DNA of 45,467 nucleotides from Oceanicola granulosus HTCC2516 (GCF_000153305.1 NZ_CH724108.1:1-45467), one strand, 5' to 3'; shown: positions 24,700 through 33,547, counted from the first letter of the stretch. The notes: a model not told the origin generated them from the sequence alone. Made by a program: numbers and translations.

Positions 24700-24735
24700 C
24701 GGCACGGCGCGCGCCCCTTTGCGCGCCGTGCCGCA
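24700..24735 (+). other. perfect 14-bp stem-loop between TAXI binding protein and permease
   Basis: Arms GCGGCACGGCGCGC and GCGCGCCGTGCCGC pair over 14 bases with an eight-base loop, ten bases after the binding-protein stop. This is the longest perfect hairpin of its kind in the window. No T-run follows. It probably blocks 3' exonucleases and raises binding-protein over permease levels, or causes partial termination. Confidence 0.65.
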
Positions 24736-24762
24736 GCCAACAGACGACGCGGGGACAAGCCG

Positions 24763-26841
24763 ATGACCGAGCGCAGGGACAGCCTCACCGAAGAGGAAAT
24801 GCAGGCTCTGGAGCAGGAGTTCGACGCGGAGGTCCGGTTCCGTCCGCTGCCGCCGCTGCTCGGCTGGGTCGTGGCGGGCGTGCTGTTCGCGCTGGCCTGC
24901 TACCACTACTACACCGCCGGCTACGGCATCCCGCGCGCCACCACGCACCGCGGCGTCCACATGGGCGTGACGCTGGCGCTGGTGTTCTTCTCCTTCGTCG
25001 CCTTCGGCCGCCCGCGCCCCTCGACGCCGGGCCTCGGCGCGCCGCTGGGCCTGCCGCTCGCCGACTGGGTGCTCGCCGCCGGCGCGCTCGTCGCGGCGCT
25101 CTACGTGCCGTGGATCTTCGACGATCTCGCCTTCCGCGTCGGCAACCCGCTCCCGATCGACGTGGTGATGGGGACGATCCTGATCGTGACCCTGCTGGAG
25201 GCGACCCGCCGCGCGATGGGCTGGCCGCTGCCGGTGATCGCGCTGCTGTTCATCGCCTACGCCTATTTCGGCCAGTCGATGCCCGGCGTCCTCGCCCATC
25301 CCGGGGCCGACTGGACCGGCATCGTCAACCACCTCTACCTCACCAGCCAGGGCATCTACGGCACCGCGCTCGGCGTGATCTCGACCTACGTGTTCCACTT
25401 CGTGCTGTTCGGCGTGATGGCGACGCGGATCGGGCTCGGGCAGCTGTTCATCGACCTCGCCTCCGCCCTCGCCGGCCGCTTCGCGGGCGGGCCGGCCAAG
25501 GTGTCGGTGCTGTCCTCGGCGATGCTCGGCTCGATCTCGGGCTCGTCGATCGCCAACACCGTGACCACCGGCTCGCTGACCATCCCGGCGATGATCCGGA
25601 TCGGCTACCCGCGCCACTTCGCCGCCGCGGTCGAGGCCGCGTCCTCGACCGGCGGCCAGATCACCCCGCCGGTGATGGGCGCGGTGGCGTTCCTGATGAT
25701 CGAATACCTGGGCGTGCCGCTGACCACGATCCTCACGGCGGCGCTGGTGCCGGCGTTCATGCACTTCTTCGGGGTGCTGGTGCAGGTCCACCTCGAGGCC
25801 CGCCGCCGCGGCCTGCGCGGGCTGACCAAGGACGAGCTCCCGGTCGCCTGGGCGGTGTTCAAGGCCGGCTGGCTGACCACGCTGCCGCTGTTCGTGCTGG
25901 TGGCGATCCTGCTGTCGGGCAAGACCCCCTACCTCGCCGCCTTCTGGGGCATCACCGCCTGCATCGGGGTGCTGGCGATCCAGAGCCTCCTGCGCAACGG
26001 CACCAACCTCAAGGGCGCGGCGACGGACTTCGTCGCCGGAGTCTGGGACGGGTTCGTGGTCGGCGCGAAGTACTCGCTGTCGGTGACCGCCGCGGCGGCG
26101 CTGGTGGGCGTGATCATCGGCGTCGTGACCCTCACCGGGGTCGGCTTCAAGATCGCCTACATGGTCACCTCCGTCGCCGGGCAATGGGCCGAGTCGGTCT
26201 CCGCCGGCCTCGCCTTCCTGCCCTTCGACGTGATGTCGGTGCCGTCGCTGACGCTGCTGTTCACGCTGATCATGACCGCCATCGTCTGCGTGCTCATGGG
26301 CTGCGGCATCCCCACGACGGCGAACTACCTGATCATGATCGCGGTGGCCGCGCCGATCCTCGGCCTGCTCGGGGTGCAGCCGATCGTGGCGCATTTCTTC
26401 GTGTTCTACTTCGGCGTGCTCGCCGACATCACGCCACCCGTCGCGCTCGCCGCCTATGCCGCGGCGGGAATCGCCGACGCCAACGCCTTCAAGGCCGGCA
26501 ACACCGCCTTCCGGCTCGGCATGGGCAAGGCGCTGGTGCCGTTCGTCTTCGTGTTCTCGCCGTCGATGCTGCTGGTGGTGGACGGCTTCACCTGGTCGGA
26601 GTTCTGGCTCTCGACACTGGGGGCGATGGCCGGCATCTGGATGCTGTCGTCGGTCTTCGCCGGCTGGCTGTTCGCGCCGCTCCGGGCCTACGAGCGGGTG
26701 CTGCTGACCCTGTCGGCGCTGCTGCTCGTGGTACCGAGCCTGTGGCCGACGATCATCGGCGTCCTGCTGGTGCTGCCCGCGGTGATCCGCCAGCTGCCGA
26801 TGCTGGGGCAGACGCCGCAGCCGGTGGTGGAGCCGGAGTAG
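24763..26841 (+). CDS. TRAP transporter fused permease (TAXI-associated, 4TM + 12TM)
   Basis: A 692-residue inner-membrane protein, about 16 hydrophobic segments. The N-terminal part corresponds to a fused small subunit (segments at about 30-50, 65-80, 90-115). The DctM-like remainder contains SGSSIANTVTTGSLTIP, TGGQITPPVMGAVAFLM, GCGIPTTANYLIM and ADITPPVALAAYAAAGIA, all typical. It works with the TAXI binding protein as a sodium- or proton-driven importer. Confidence 0.94.
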   Translation: MTERRDSLTEEEMQALEQEFDAEVRFRPLPPLLGWVVAGVLFALACYHYYTAGYGIPRATTHRGVHMGVTLALVFFSFVAFGRPRPSTPGLGAPLGLPLADWVLAAGALVAALYVPWIFDDLAFRVGNPLPIDVVMGTILIVTLLEATRRAMGWPLPVIALLFIAYAYFGQSMPGVLAHPGADWTGIVNHLYLTSQGIYGTALGVISTYVFHFVLFGVMATRIGLGQLFIDLASALAGRFAGGPAKVSVLSSAMLGSISGSSIANTVTTGSLTIPAMIRIGYPRHFAAAVEAASSTGGQITPPVMGAVAFLMIEYLGVPLTTILTAALVPAFMHFFGVLVQVHLEARRRGLRGLTKDELPVAWAVFKAGWLTTLPLFVLVAILLSGKTPYLAAFWGITACIGVLAIQSLLRNGTNLKGAATDFVAGVWDGFVVGAKYSLSVTAAAALVGVIIGVVTLTGVGFKIAYMVTSVAGQWAESVSAGLAFLPFDVMSVPSLTLLFTLIMTAIVCVLMGCGIPTTANYLIMIAVAAPILGLLGVQPIVAHFFVFYFGVLADITPPVALAAYAAAGIADANAFKAGNTAFRLGMGKALVPFVFVFSPSMLLVVDGFTWSEFWLSTLGAMAGIWMLSSVFAGWLFAPLRAYERVLLTLSALLLVVPSLWPTIIGVLLVLPAVIRQLPMLGQTPQPVVEPE

Positions 26842-26960
26842 ACATACCGACCGCCTCAACGGCGACGCGGAGGCTTGATGCCAAGGCCTGCAGGGCGGCT
26901 CCCGGACACGGGGTCGCCTGCGGACTTCACGGACGCGGCGCGCGCGGGTAGAACGGCGCG

Positions 26961-27845
26961 ATGAAGATCACCGGGACCGAGCTGCACCACTTCGCGATCT
27001 TCGACAGCGTCGTGAGGAACAGCGGCTTCTCCGCCGCGCAGGCCGAGCTGGGGCTGAGCCAGCCGACCATCTCCAACCACATCACCGCCCTCGAGGAGCG
27101 ACTCGGCGTGCGGCTGTGCCAACGCGGACGGGGCGGGTTCGTGCTGACCGAGGAGGGGCGGATCGTGCACGAGCTCGGGCAGTCGCTGCTCGGCGAGCTC
27201 GAGAGCCACGGCAGCAAGCTCGCCGCGCTCCGGGGCGGGCTGGTGGGGCGGGTGCGGCTGGCGGTGGTGGATTGCCTCGCCACCGATCCGCACTTCCGGC
27301 TGCCCGACGCGGTGCGCGGGTTCAGGGCGCTCGCGCCGGCGGTGCAGGTGGAGCTGACCGTCGAGCGGCCGCAGGACATTTTGAGCGGCATCCACGACAA
27401 CAGCTTCGACATCGGCATCGGCGGCTTCGACCGGCTGCTGAGCGGGCTGGAGCACAAGGTGCTCTACCACGAGCGCCACAGCCTCTATTGCGGGCGCGCG
27501 CATCCGCTGTTCGAGGCGGGCGAGGTGGCGGAGGCGGAGCTCGGGGCGCATCCGTGGGTGCACCGCCGCTACTGGAGCAAGCGGCGGCAGCGGCGGCGGA
27601 GCCTGTCGGAGAGCGACGCGTTCGTGCAGGAGATCGAGGCGCAGATCATCATGGTGCTGAGCGGCACCTACCTGGGGCTCCTGCCCGACCATGCCGCCGC
27701 CGCGCACGTGGCGCGGGGCGAGCTGCGCGCCCTGCCCTTCCAAGGGCCCGACGGCGACGTGACGATCGACGTGGTGACGCGCAGCGGGCCGCAGCCGGAG
27801 GCGGTCGAGCTGCTGCGCGCCGAAGTGCTGGCGCGGCACGCGTGA
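26961..27845 (+). CDS. LysR-family transcriptional regulator
   Basis: A 294-residue regulator. The N-terminal helix-turn-helix spans about 1-66 (FSAAQAELGLSQPTISNHITALEERLGVRLCQRGRGGFVLTEEG read in parts), followed by a LysR substrate-binding domain at about 95-290 (VQVELTVERPQDILSGI; DIGIGGFD). It lies 119 bases after the TAXI permease on the same strand and converges on the nitrilase gene four bases away. It may control the TAXI unit, the guanidino operon or neither. No T-N11-A box next to a clear target was identified. Confidence 0.92.
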   Translation: MKITGTELHHFAIFDSVVRNSGFSAAQAELGLSQPTISNHITALEERLGVRLCQRGRGGFVLTEEGRIVHELGQSLLGELESHGSKLAALRGGLVGRVRLAVVDCLATDPHFRLPDAVRGFRALAPAVQVELTVERPQDILSGIHDNSFDIGIGGFDRLLSGLEHKVLYHERHSLYCGRAHPLFEAGEVAEAELGAHPWVHRRYWSKRRQRRRSLSESDAFVQEIEAQIIMVLSGTYLGLLPDHAAAAHVARGELRALPFQGPDGDVTIDVVTRSGPQPEAVELLRAEVLARHA

Positions 27846-27849
27846 GGCG

Positions 27850-28626
27850 TCAGGCTCCGCGGGCGGTGGCGAGGTCGGCGAGGTAGGAGCTCTCGGCGCG
27901 CTCGTCGAGCAGCACCTGCCGGTCGAGGTCGGCGAAGAGCAGCGTCGGCGCGGCGTCGGCCTCGGTGAGCGTTTCGCCGCGCGGGCCGCAGATGCGCGAC
28001 AGGCCGACGAAGCGCAGGTCGGGCTCGGTGCCGGCGCGGTTGGCGTAGGCGACGAACACCTGGTTCTCCATCGCGCGCACCGGCACGACCTGCCGGGAGA
28101 TGCGCTCGTGCGGCTCCATCAGCGCCGTCGGCACCGCGACGAGATCGACCCCGGCCTCGGCCTCGGCGCGCAGCAGTTCGGGGAATTCCACGTCGTAGCA
28201 GATCACCACGCCGACGCGCAGGCCGCCGCACTCGAAGCGCAGCGGCGCGGCGCCGGGGCGGAAGGTGTCCTTCTCCCAGCCGCCGAACAGCATCCGCTTG
28301 GCGTAGCGGCCGAGCTCGCGCCCGTCGGGGCCGAAGGCGACGGCGGCGTTGCTGAGGCCGTCGGGGGTGTCGAGGTGGGTGCCCATCAGGATCGTCAGCC
28401 CGGTGCGGGCGGCGATGTCGGCTACCTGCTCGAGCGCCGCCTCGACGCCCGGCAGGCCGCCGGGAGCGAGGCCGGGGACGTGGTAGCCGGTGAGGTAGCC
28501 CTCGGGGAATACCAGCAGACCGGCCCCCTGCTCCCGCGCCTCGTCGGCGCGCCGGGCGACCTCGGCGAGGGTGGCGTCGAGATCGCCGGCGATGCCGGCG
28601 CCTTGCCAGAGTGCGATGCGCAGCAT
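27850..28626 (-). CDS. carbon-nitrogen hydrolase (nitrilase superfamily amidase)
   Basis: A 258-residue enzyme with the full catalytic triad: Glu42 (FPEGYLTGY), Lys110 (GRYAKRML) and Cys143 (VICYDVEFPE). Length is right for simple amidases of the family. It is the last gene of an operon that begins with a ureohydrolase and contains a polyamine-type importer. Hydrolysis of 4-guanidinobutyramide to guanidinobutyrate, or of N-carbamoylputrescine, would fit. The first pairs best with a guanidinobutyrase. The substrate is inferred only from context. Confidence 0.88.
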   Translation of the reverse strand: MLRIALWQGAGIAGDLDATLAEVARRADEAREQGAGLLVFPEGYLTGYHVPGLAPGGLPGVEAALEQVADIAARTGLTILMGTHLDTPDGLSNAAVAFGPDGRELGRYAKRMLFGGWEKDTFRPGAAPLRFECGGLRVGVVICYDVEFPELLRAEAEAGVDLVAVPTALMEPHERISRQVVPVRAMENQVFVAYANRAGTEPDLRFVGLSRICGPRGETLTEADAAPTLLFADLDRQVLLDERAESSYLADLATARGA

Positions 28627-28637
28627 GGGCTGTCTCC

Positions 28638-29435
28638 TCAGGTGTCGACCCGCTCGGCCCCGAGCAGGCGCGGCAGGTTGCCGAAGCGGCCGATCAGCCC
28701 GAAGACGAGCGCCGCGAGGGCGACGAACAGGACCGAGACCACGCCCATGATCGGGGTGTAGCCGTAGCGGAGGGAGTTGAAGATCTTGATCGGCAGCGTC
28801 TCGACGGTGAAGCCGGCGACCATGTAGGCGATGATGTACTCGTTGAGCGACAGCACGAAGGCGAAGGCGTAGCCCGAGACCATGTAGGGGAAGATCAGCG
28901 GCAGGATCACCGTGCGCAGCACCTTGCCCCGGTTCGCGCCCATCGTGCGCGCCGCCTCGATCAGCGACAGGTCGACCGATTGCAGCCCCAGCGTGATCGT
29001 CACCACCGGCAGCGTCACGAGGAAGATGCCGTGCGAGACGATCGTCGCGGTCATCTGGCCGTACATCCCGACCGAGACCCAGAAGACGAGGAAGCCGAGC
29101 GCCGAGATGACCGGCGGCAGCATGAAGGGCGCGACGCCGAGCATGTAGAGCCCGCGCGACAGCCAGCCCTGCCTCGCCCAGACGTGGAGCGCCAGCGGCA
29201 GCGCCACGATCACCGCCAGCAGGCTCGAGACCGCGGCGATGACGAGCGAGTTGGTCAGCGCGCCCAGCCAGTCGGGGGTGCGGAACAGCTCGCCGTACCA
29301 GCGCAGCGACAGGCCCTCCGGCGGGAAGCGCAGGGATTGCTGCTCGTTGATCGACACGCCCGCCACCACCAGCAGCGGCGCGGCGAGCAGGGCCAGCACG
29401 AGGACGATGTAGGCGGTGCGCAGCGTGCGGCTCAT
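28638..29435 (-). CDS. ABC transporter permease, PotC-like
   Basis: A 265-residue inner-membrane permease with about six segments. The first is at 8-28. PotC-type features are RFPPEGLSLRWYGELF after the first segment, the EAA loop LIEAARTMGANRGKVLRTVILP, and VLSLNEYIIAYMVAG. It overlaps the PotB-like gene by four bases. It forms the second half of the permease pair for a spermidine/putrescine-type (MOI family) importer. Confidence 0.92.
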   Translation of the reverse strand: MSRTLRTAYIVLVLALLAAPLLVVAGVSINEQQSLRFPPEGLSLRWYGELFRTPDWLGALTNSLVIAAVSSLLAVIVALPLALHVWARQGWLSRGLYMLGVAPFMLPPVISALGFLVFWVSVGMYGQMTATIVSHGIFLVTLPVVTITLGLQSVDLSLIEAARTMGANRGKVLRTVILPLIFPYMVSGYAFAFVLSLNEYIIAYMVAGFTVETLPIKIFNSLRYGYTPIMGVVSVLFVALAALVFGLIGRFGNLPRLLGAERVDT

Positions 29436-30286
29436 GCCTCGGCTCCCTTGTCGCGCCCGAGCAGCAGGGTCAGCCCGACCATCGCCAGCGACACCAGCAG
29501 CAGCAGCACCGCCATCGCCGCCGCGAACGGCAGGTTGGACTGGAACACCGCCTGGTCGGTGATGTGGACCGACAGCGTCCAGTGCTGCGGCTGGCCGAGC
29601 ACCTGGGGCAGCAGGTAGACGCCGAGGGTGAACACGAAGACGAGGATCAGCGCGCCGAACAGCGGCAGGCGCAGCAGCGGTGCCGTCACGGTGCGGAACG
29701 CCCGCCACGGGCTCGCGCCCATCATCCGCGCGGCCTCGCCGAGCTCCGGGTCGAGCCGCGAGACGGGCGGGTAGAGCACCAGCACTGAATAGGGCAGCGC
29801 GAGGTAGCACATGCCGGTCATCAGCGCGAAGAGGCTCGGCGTGTAGGAGCGGGATTCCTCGAGCAGGCCGAGCCAGACGAAGAAGTTGCCGACGCCCGCC
29901 GTCTTGGAGAGCAACGTCGAGAGCGAGAAGCCGACGATCACCTCCGACAGCGACAGGATCGACAGCAGGATCACCAGCACCAGCGTCTGCCCGCGCCGGC
30001 GCAGGCGCGACAGGAACAGCGTGAAGGGCAGCGCGAGGGTCACGCAGATCACCGCCGCCGCCGCCGAGATCAGCACCGAGGTCAGCAGGATGCCCCCGAA
30101 GAACGGCGACAGGAAGCGGCGGTAGCTGTCGAGCTCGAAGCCCATCTCGAAGAACCCGCCGGGCACCCGGTGGGCGACGCTGACGGCGAGCATGATGGCG
30201 AAGGGAATGACGAAGAAGACCGCCAGCCAGCCGGCGGGCAGCGCCGCCAGCCAGGCCGGGGTCACGGTGCGCCGGTTGCCGCTCAT
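29432..30286 (-). CDS. ABC transporter permease, PotB-like
   Basis: A 284-residue inner-membrane permease, about six segments. A first segment (LAVFFVIPFAIMLAVSV) is followed by a periplasmic loop (FELDSYRRFLSPFFGGI), the EAA loop LGEAARMMGASPWRAFRTVTAP and GVYLLPQVLGQPQHW. It is coupled by ATGA overlaps to both the ATPase upstream and PotC-like downstream. Confidence 0.92.
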   Translation of the reverse strand: MSGNRRTVTPAWLAALPAGWLAVFFVIPFAIMLAVSVAHRVPGGFFEMGFELDSYRRFLSPFFGGILLTSVLISAAAAVICVTLALPFTLFLSRLRRRGQTLVLVILLSILSLSEVIVGFSLSTLLSKTAGVGNFFVWLGLLEESRSYTPSLFALMTGMCYLALPYSVLVLYPPVSRLDPELGEAARMMGASPWRAFRTVTAPLLRLPLFGALILVFVFTLGVYLLPQVLGQPQHWTLSVHITDQAVFQSNLPFAAAMAVLLLLVSLAMVGLTLLLGRDKGAEA

Positions 30287-31329
30287 GCCGGCAGCACCAC
30301 GCGCTTGCCCGGCACGAAGCCGAGGCCGACACGGTCGTCGACCTTCAAGTCGGAGCGCGCGTCGGGGGCGTAGAGGGCGGTGATCTCGGTGCCGTCGTGG
30401 TCGAGCACGAACTGGGTGCTCTCGCCGAGGTCGCGGATGAAGACGACCCGCGCCTCGAGCCCCTCGCCCGCCGGGCCGAGACGGGTGTCCTCGGGGCGCA
30501 CCGACAGGACGGCGGGCTGGCCCGGGCTGCACTTGACGCGGTCGGCGGGGTCGAGGGCGAGGCGCTGGCCGGAGAGGGTGAGGCTCGACGCGTCCGTCAG
30601 CTCGCAGGGGAGCAGGTTGGAGGTGCCGATGAAGCCGGCGACGAAGGCGTTGGCAGGGTCGCGGTAGACCTCCATCGGCGCGCCGACCTGCTGCACGCGG
30701 CCCTTGTCCATGACGATGACGATGTCCGCCATGGTCAGCGCCTCCTTCTGGTCGTGGGTGACGACCACGGTGGTGACGCCGAGCCGCTGCTGGAGCTGGC
30801 GCAGCTCGACCTGCATCTGCTCGCGCAGGTTGGCGTCGAGGGCGGAGAGCGGCTCGTCGAGCAGGAAGACCTTGGGCTCGATGGCGAGGCCGCGCGCGAT
30901 GGCGACGCGCTGGCGCTGGCCGCCGGAAAGCTGGTGGATGCGGCGGTCGCCCATGCCGGCGAGCTGGACCTGCGCGAGCAGCTCGTCGGCCCGCTTGCGG
31001 CTCTCGGCGCGGGGCCGGCCGCGGATGCTGAGCGGGTAGGCGACGTTGTCGGCGACGCTGAGATGCGGGAACAGCGCGAGCGACTGGAACACCATGCCGA
31101 ACTCGCGCTTCTCGGGCGGCACGTTCGTCTGGTCCTGCCCGGCCACGGAGACCTCGCCGGCGGTCGGCTCCTCGAGGCCCGCGAGCAGGCGCAGGAGGGT
31201 GGTCTTGCCGCAGCCCGAGGGGCCGAGCAGGCAGATGAAGCTGCCGTCGGGGACGTCGAGGGTGACGTCGTCGACGGCCGTGTGGTTTCCGAAGCGCTTG
31301 GTGAGGCCGCGCAGGGAAAGCTCGGTCAT
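30283..31329 (-). CDS. ABC transporter ATP-binding protein, PotA-like
   Basis: A 348-residue ATPase: Walker A GPSGCGKTT, signature [10 protein letters not shown], Walker B VFLLDEPLSALD, switch region VVTHDQKEAL. A C-terminal TOBE-type regulatory domain spans about 240-345. It energises the PotB/PotC-like permeases. The gene follows the binding-protein gene after a 58-base gap that contains a perfect 11-bp hairpin. Confidence 0.93.
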   Translation of the reverse strand: MTELSLRGLTKRFGNHTAVDDVTLDVPDGSFICLLGPSGCGKTTLLRLLAGLEEPTAGEVSVAGQDQTNVPPEKREFGMVFQSLALFPHLSVADNVAYPLSIRGRPRAESRKRADELLAQVQLAGMGDRRIHQLSGGQRQRVAIARGLAIEPKVFLLDEPLSALDANLREQMQVELRQLQQRLGVTTVVVTHDQKEALTMADIVIVMDKGRVQQVGAPMEVYRDPANAFVAGFIGTSNLLPCELTDASSLTLSGQRLALDPADRVKCSPGQPAVLSVRPEDTRLGPAGEGLEARVVFIRDLGESTQFVLDHDGTEITALYAPDARSDLKVDDRVGLGFVPGKRVVLPA

Positions 31330-31344
31330 GCATGTATCCTTGTT

Positions 31345-31373
31345 GCGGCCGGCCCGGGGGGCGGGCCGGCCGC
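31345..31373 (-). other. perfect 11-bp stem-loop between binding-protein and ATPase genes
   Basis: Arms GCGGCCGGCCC and GGGCCGGCCGC with a seven-base loop, located in the 58-base gap after the binding-protein stop. No T-run follows. It likely sets differential expression of the binding protein. Confidence 0.6.
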
Positions 31374-31387
31374 GAGAGTGTGTCCGC

Positions 31388-32458
31388 TCAGCGGGTGACG
31401 ATTTCCGACCACTTCTGGTTCACCCAGTCGGCCTTGTCCACGTAGAGCTCGTAGCGCGGCAGGATGGGCGCGACGTCGGAGGAGACGGCGGCGAATTCCT
31501 CGTCGGTCAGGTCGGTCATCTCGCGCGGCACGGTGGGCGCGGTGCCCACGAAGCGCGACAGCTTGGCCTGGACTTCGGGCTGGGCCATGTAGTCGATGAA
31601 GATCTGGCTCTGCTCGATCGCGTCGGAGGCGCGCGACACGACCCAAGAGCCGGAATCGAGCACCGCGCCCTCGGCGGGGAAGGTCGAGCGGACCGGCTTG
31701 CCGTCGGCGGCGGCGAGGCCGGTGACGTCGTGGTAGTACTGGCCCATCGGGATCTCCCCGGTCTCCAGCCCCTGCTGGAACTGGCCCTCGTCGCGGTACC
31801 ACAGCCGCACGTTGGGCTGCACCTCGGCGAGCTTGTTCATCACCTCGAGCACGCCCTCCTCGGTGGCGAGGATGTCGGTGCCGCCGAAGTGGACCGTCGC
31901 GGTGATCTCGAGCAGGAACGAGTTGGACGCGAGGGCCAGCAGGCCGAGGCTGTTCTCGTTGGCCGGATCCCACAGCGTCGCCCAGCTCTCGGGCGCCTCG
32001 GGGTAGACGTCGGTGTTGGTGACGAGCGAGATGTACCACGCCACGGCCCCGGTGCCGTAGAAGCTGCCGTCCTCGTAGGTGTGGAGGAAGTGCTCGGGCA
32101 GGTTCTCGACGTTGGGCATGGCGGCGCGGTCGAGCTTGGCCCAGAGTTCGGCGCGCTCGCCGCGGATGCGGGCGACCTGCGCCATCATCGACACGTCGGC
32201 GGGCGCCTGCCCGGCGCGGGCGGCCTGCTGGAGTTGGACCAGCCACGCCTCGCCGGTGGGCTCGGCAATGGACTCGACCTCGATGCCGGTGGCGGCGGTG
32301 AAGTCGGGATAGATGTGGTTCTGGAAGCTCTCCTCGAAGTAGCCGCCGTAGGTGCCGACCTTCAGTGCGCCGCCCTGGGCGCGCAGGATCGAGGGCGCCG
32401 CGAGCGAGCCCAGCGCAAGGGCCCCGGTGGAGGCGAGAAATCCGCGTCTCGTTGTCAT
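31388..32458 (-). CDS. ABC transporter extracellular binding protein, PotD-like
   Basis: A 356-residue binding protein with a twin-arginine-type signal (TTRRGFLASTGALALGSLAAP, cleavage about residue 27 near LRA-QGG). The mature protein starts ALKVGTYGGYFEESF, the PotD/PotF style. Mid-protein segments are TWPAEGAV-like (STFPAEGAVLDSGSWVV) and AIEQSQIFIDYM. It binds the substrate of the PotABC-like importer. The neighbouring ureohydrolase suggests a guanidino compound or polyamine. Confidence 0.92.
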   Translation of the reverse strand: MTTRRGFLASTGALALGSLAAPSILRAQGGALKVGTYGGYFEESFQNHIYPDFTAATGIEVESIAEPTGEAWLVQLQQAARAGQAPADVSMMAQVARIRGERAELWAKLDRAAMPNVENLPEHFLHTYEDGSFYGTGAVAWYISLVTNTDVYPEAPESWATLWDPANENSLGLLALASNSFLLEITATVHFGGTDILATEEGVLEVMNKLAEVQPNVRLWYRDEGQFQQGLETGEIPMGQYYHDVTGLAAADGKPVRSTFPAEGAVLDSGSWVVSRASDAIEQSQIFIDYMAQPEVQAKLSRFVGTAPTVPREMTDLTDEEFAAVSSDVAPILPRYELYVDKADWVNQKWSEIVTR

Positions 32459-32482
32459 GGTGGTCTCCCTGATGAGGTTTCT

Positions 32483-33445
32483 TCAGTCTTTGCGGTCGTT
32501 CGTCTGCGGCACGCCCGGCAGGACGCAGAGCATCTCGTAGAGCAGGTTCGCACCGATCAGTGCCGTATTACCGGATGGATCGAAGGGCGGCGAGACCTCG
32601 ACTAGGTCGCAGCCGACGAGGTTGAGCCCGGCGCAGCCGCGCACGATCTCGAGCGCCTGCCACGTGGACAGCCCCCCCGGCTCGACGGTGCCGGTGCCCG
32701 GCGCGAAGGCCGGATCGAGGCTGTCGATGTCGAAGCTGAGGTAGACGGGCCTGTCGCCGATGGCGGCGCGCACGCGCTCCATCAGCGGGGCGAGCGACTT
32801 GTACCATATTTCCTCGGCCTGGATGACCGTCCAGCCCTGCTGGCGGCCCCAGTCGAAATCGTCGGGCGAGTAGCCGGTGCCGCGCAGGCCGATCTGAAAG
32901 ACGTGCTCGTTGAGCAGGCAGTCGTCTTCCCAGGCGCGGCGGAACGGGCAGCCGTGGGCGACGGTCTCGCCGAACATGTGCTCGTTGATGTCGGCGTGGG
33001 CGTCGACGTGGATCAGCGCGACGGGGCCGTGTATCTTCCGCATGGCGCGCAGGATCGGCCAGGTCAGGGTGTGGTCTCCGCCCAGCGTCAGCGGCAGCGC
33101 GCCGGTCGCGAGGACGGTATCGTAGTGCGCCTCGATGCGGCGGACGGAATCCCTGAGGTCGAAGGTGTTGATCGCGACGTCGCCGATGTCGGCGACCTGC
33201 AGGTGCTCGAAGGGCGCGGCGCCGGTGGCCATGTTGTAGGGCCGCAGCATCCGGCTCTCGTCGCGGATCTGACGCGGACCGAGGCGGGTGCCGGGGCGGT
33301 TGGAGGTGCCGATGTCCATGGGGATGCCGACGAAGCAGGCGTCGAGCCCCGCCGCGCTGTCGGCCGCCGGCAGGCGCATCATCGTGGCCGGGCCGCCGAA
33401 GCGGGGCATCTCGTTGCCCCCGAGGGGCTGGTTCAGGTTGGTCAT
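32483..33445 (-). CDS. ureohydrolase, guanidinobutyrase/agmatinase type
   Basis: A 320-residue arginase-superfamily enzyme that releases urea from a guanidino compound. The binuclear Mn ligands are all present: His125 (LGGDH), Asp148, His150, Asp152 (HVDAHAD), Asp239 and Asp241 (SFDIDSLDP). The N-terminal NQPLGGNEMPRFGG, the LRPYNMATGAAPFE block and CDLVEVSPPFDPSGNT closely match what I recall of Pseudomonas guanidinobutyrase GbuA. Automated pipelines would often call it SpeB agmatinase. As first gene of an operon with a PotABCD-like importer and an amidase, it probably yields 4-aminobutyrate (or putrescine) plus urea. Confidence 0.92.
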   Translation of the reverse strand: MTNLNQPLGGNEMPRFGGPATMMRLPAADSAAGLDACFVGIPMDIGTSNRPGTRLGPRQIRDESRMLRPYNMATGAAPFEHLQVADIGDVAINTFDLRDSVRRIEAHYDTVLATGALPLTLGGDHTLTWPILRAMRKIHGPVALIHVDAHADINEHMFGETVAHGCPFRRAWEDDCLLNEHVFQIGLRGTGYSPDDFDWGRQQGWTVIQAEEIWYKSLAPLMERVRAAIGDRPVYLSFDIDSLDPAFAPGTGTVEPGGLSTWQALEIVRGCAGLNLVGCDLVEVSPPFDPSGNTALIGANLLYEMLCVLPGVPQTNDRKD

Positions 33446-33514
33446 CCGGGCTCCCGCTGCCTGTCTCTCGGGCAGCGATTAGACCCGATTTCCCGGCGCG
33501 GAGGAATTACGGCC

Positions 33515-33547
33515 TGTCAATAATTACATTGGGGCTGCTCAATGTAA
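33515..33547 (-). promoter_or_regulatory. TTACATTG-N8-CAATGTAA palindrome and consensus -35 upstream of the ureohydrolase gene
   Basis: Perfect eight-base arms at 33524-33531 and 33540-33547 around an eight-base centre. Four bases further downstream on the minus strand is a consensus TTGACA (33520-33515), 70 bases before the ureohydrolase ATG. No good -10 follows at 16-18 bases. An operator overlapping the -35 region is the simplest reading. It also lies eight bases after the DctM stop, so a role as 3' hairpin of the TRAP message is possible. Confidence 0.55.

Noticed and set aside
24598-26859. A 753-codon minus-strand frame opposite the TAXI permease
   Set aside because: Composition is His/Arg/Glu-rich without domains; the plus-strand membrane protein is unambiguous.
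33492-33520. A full sigma-70 promoter at TTGACA before the ureohydrolase gene
   Set aside because: No acceptable -10 hexamer at 16-18 bases; only the -35-like element is reported.
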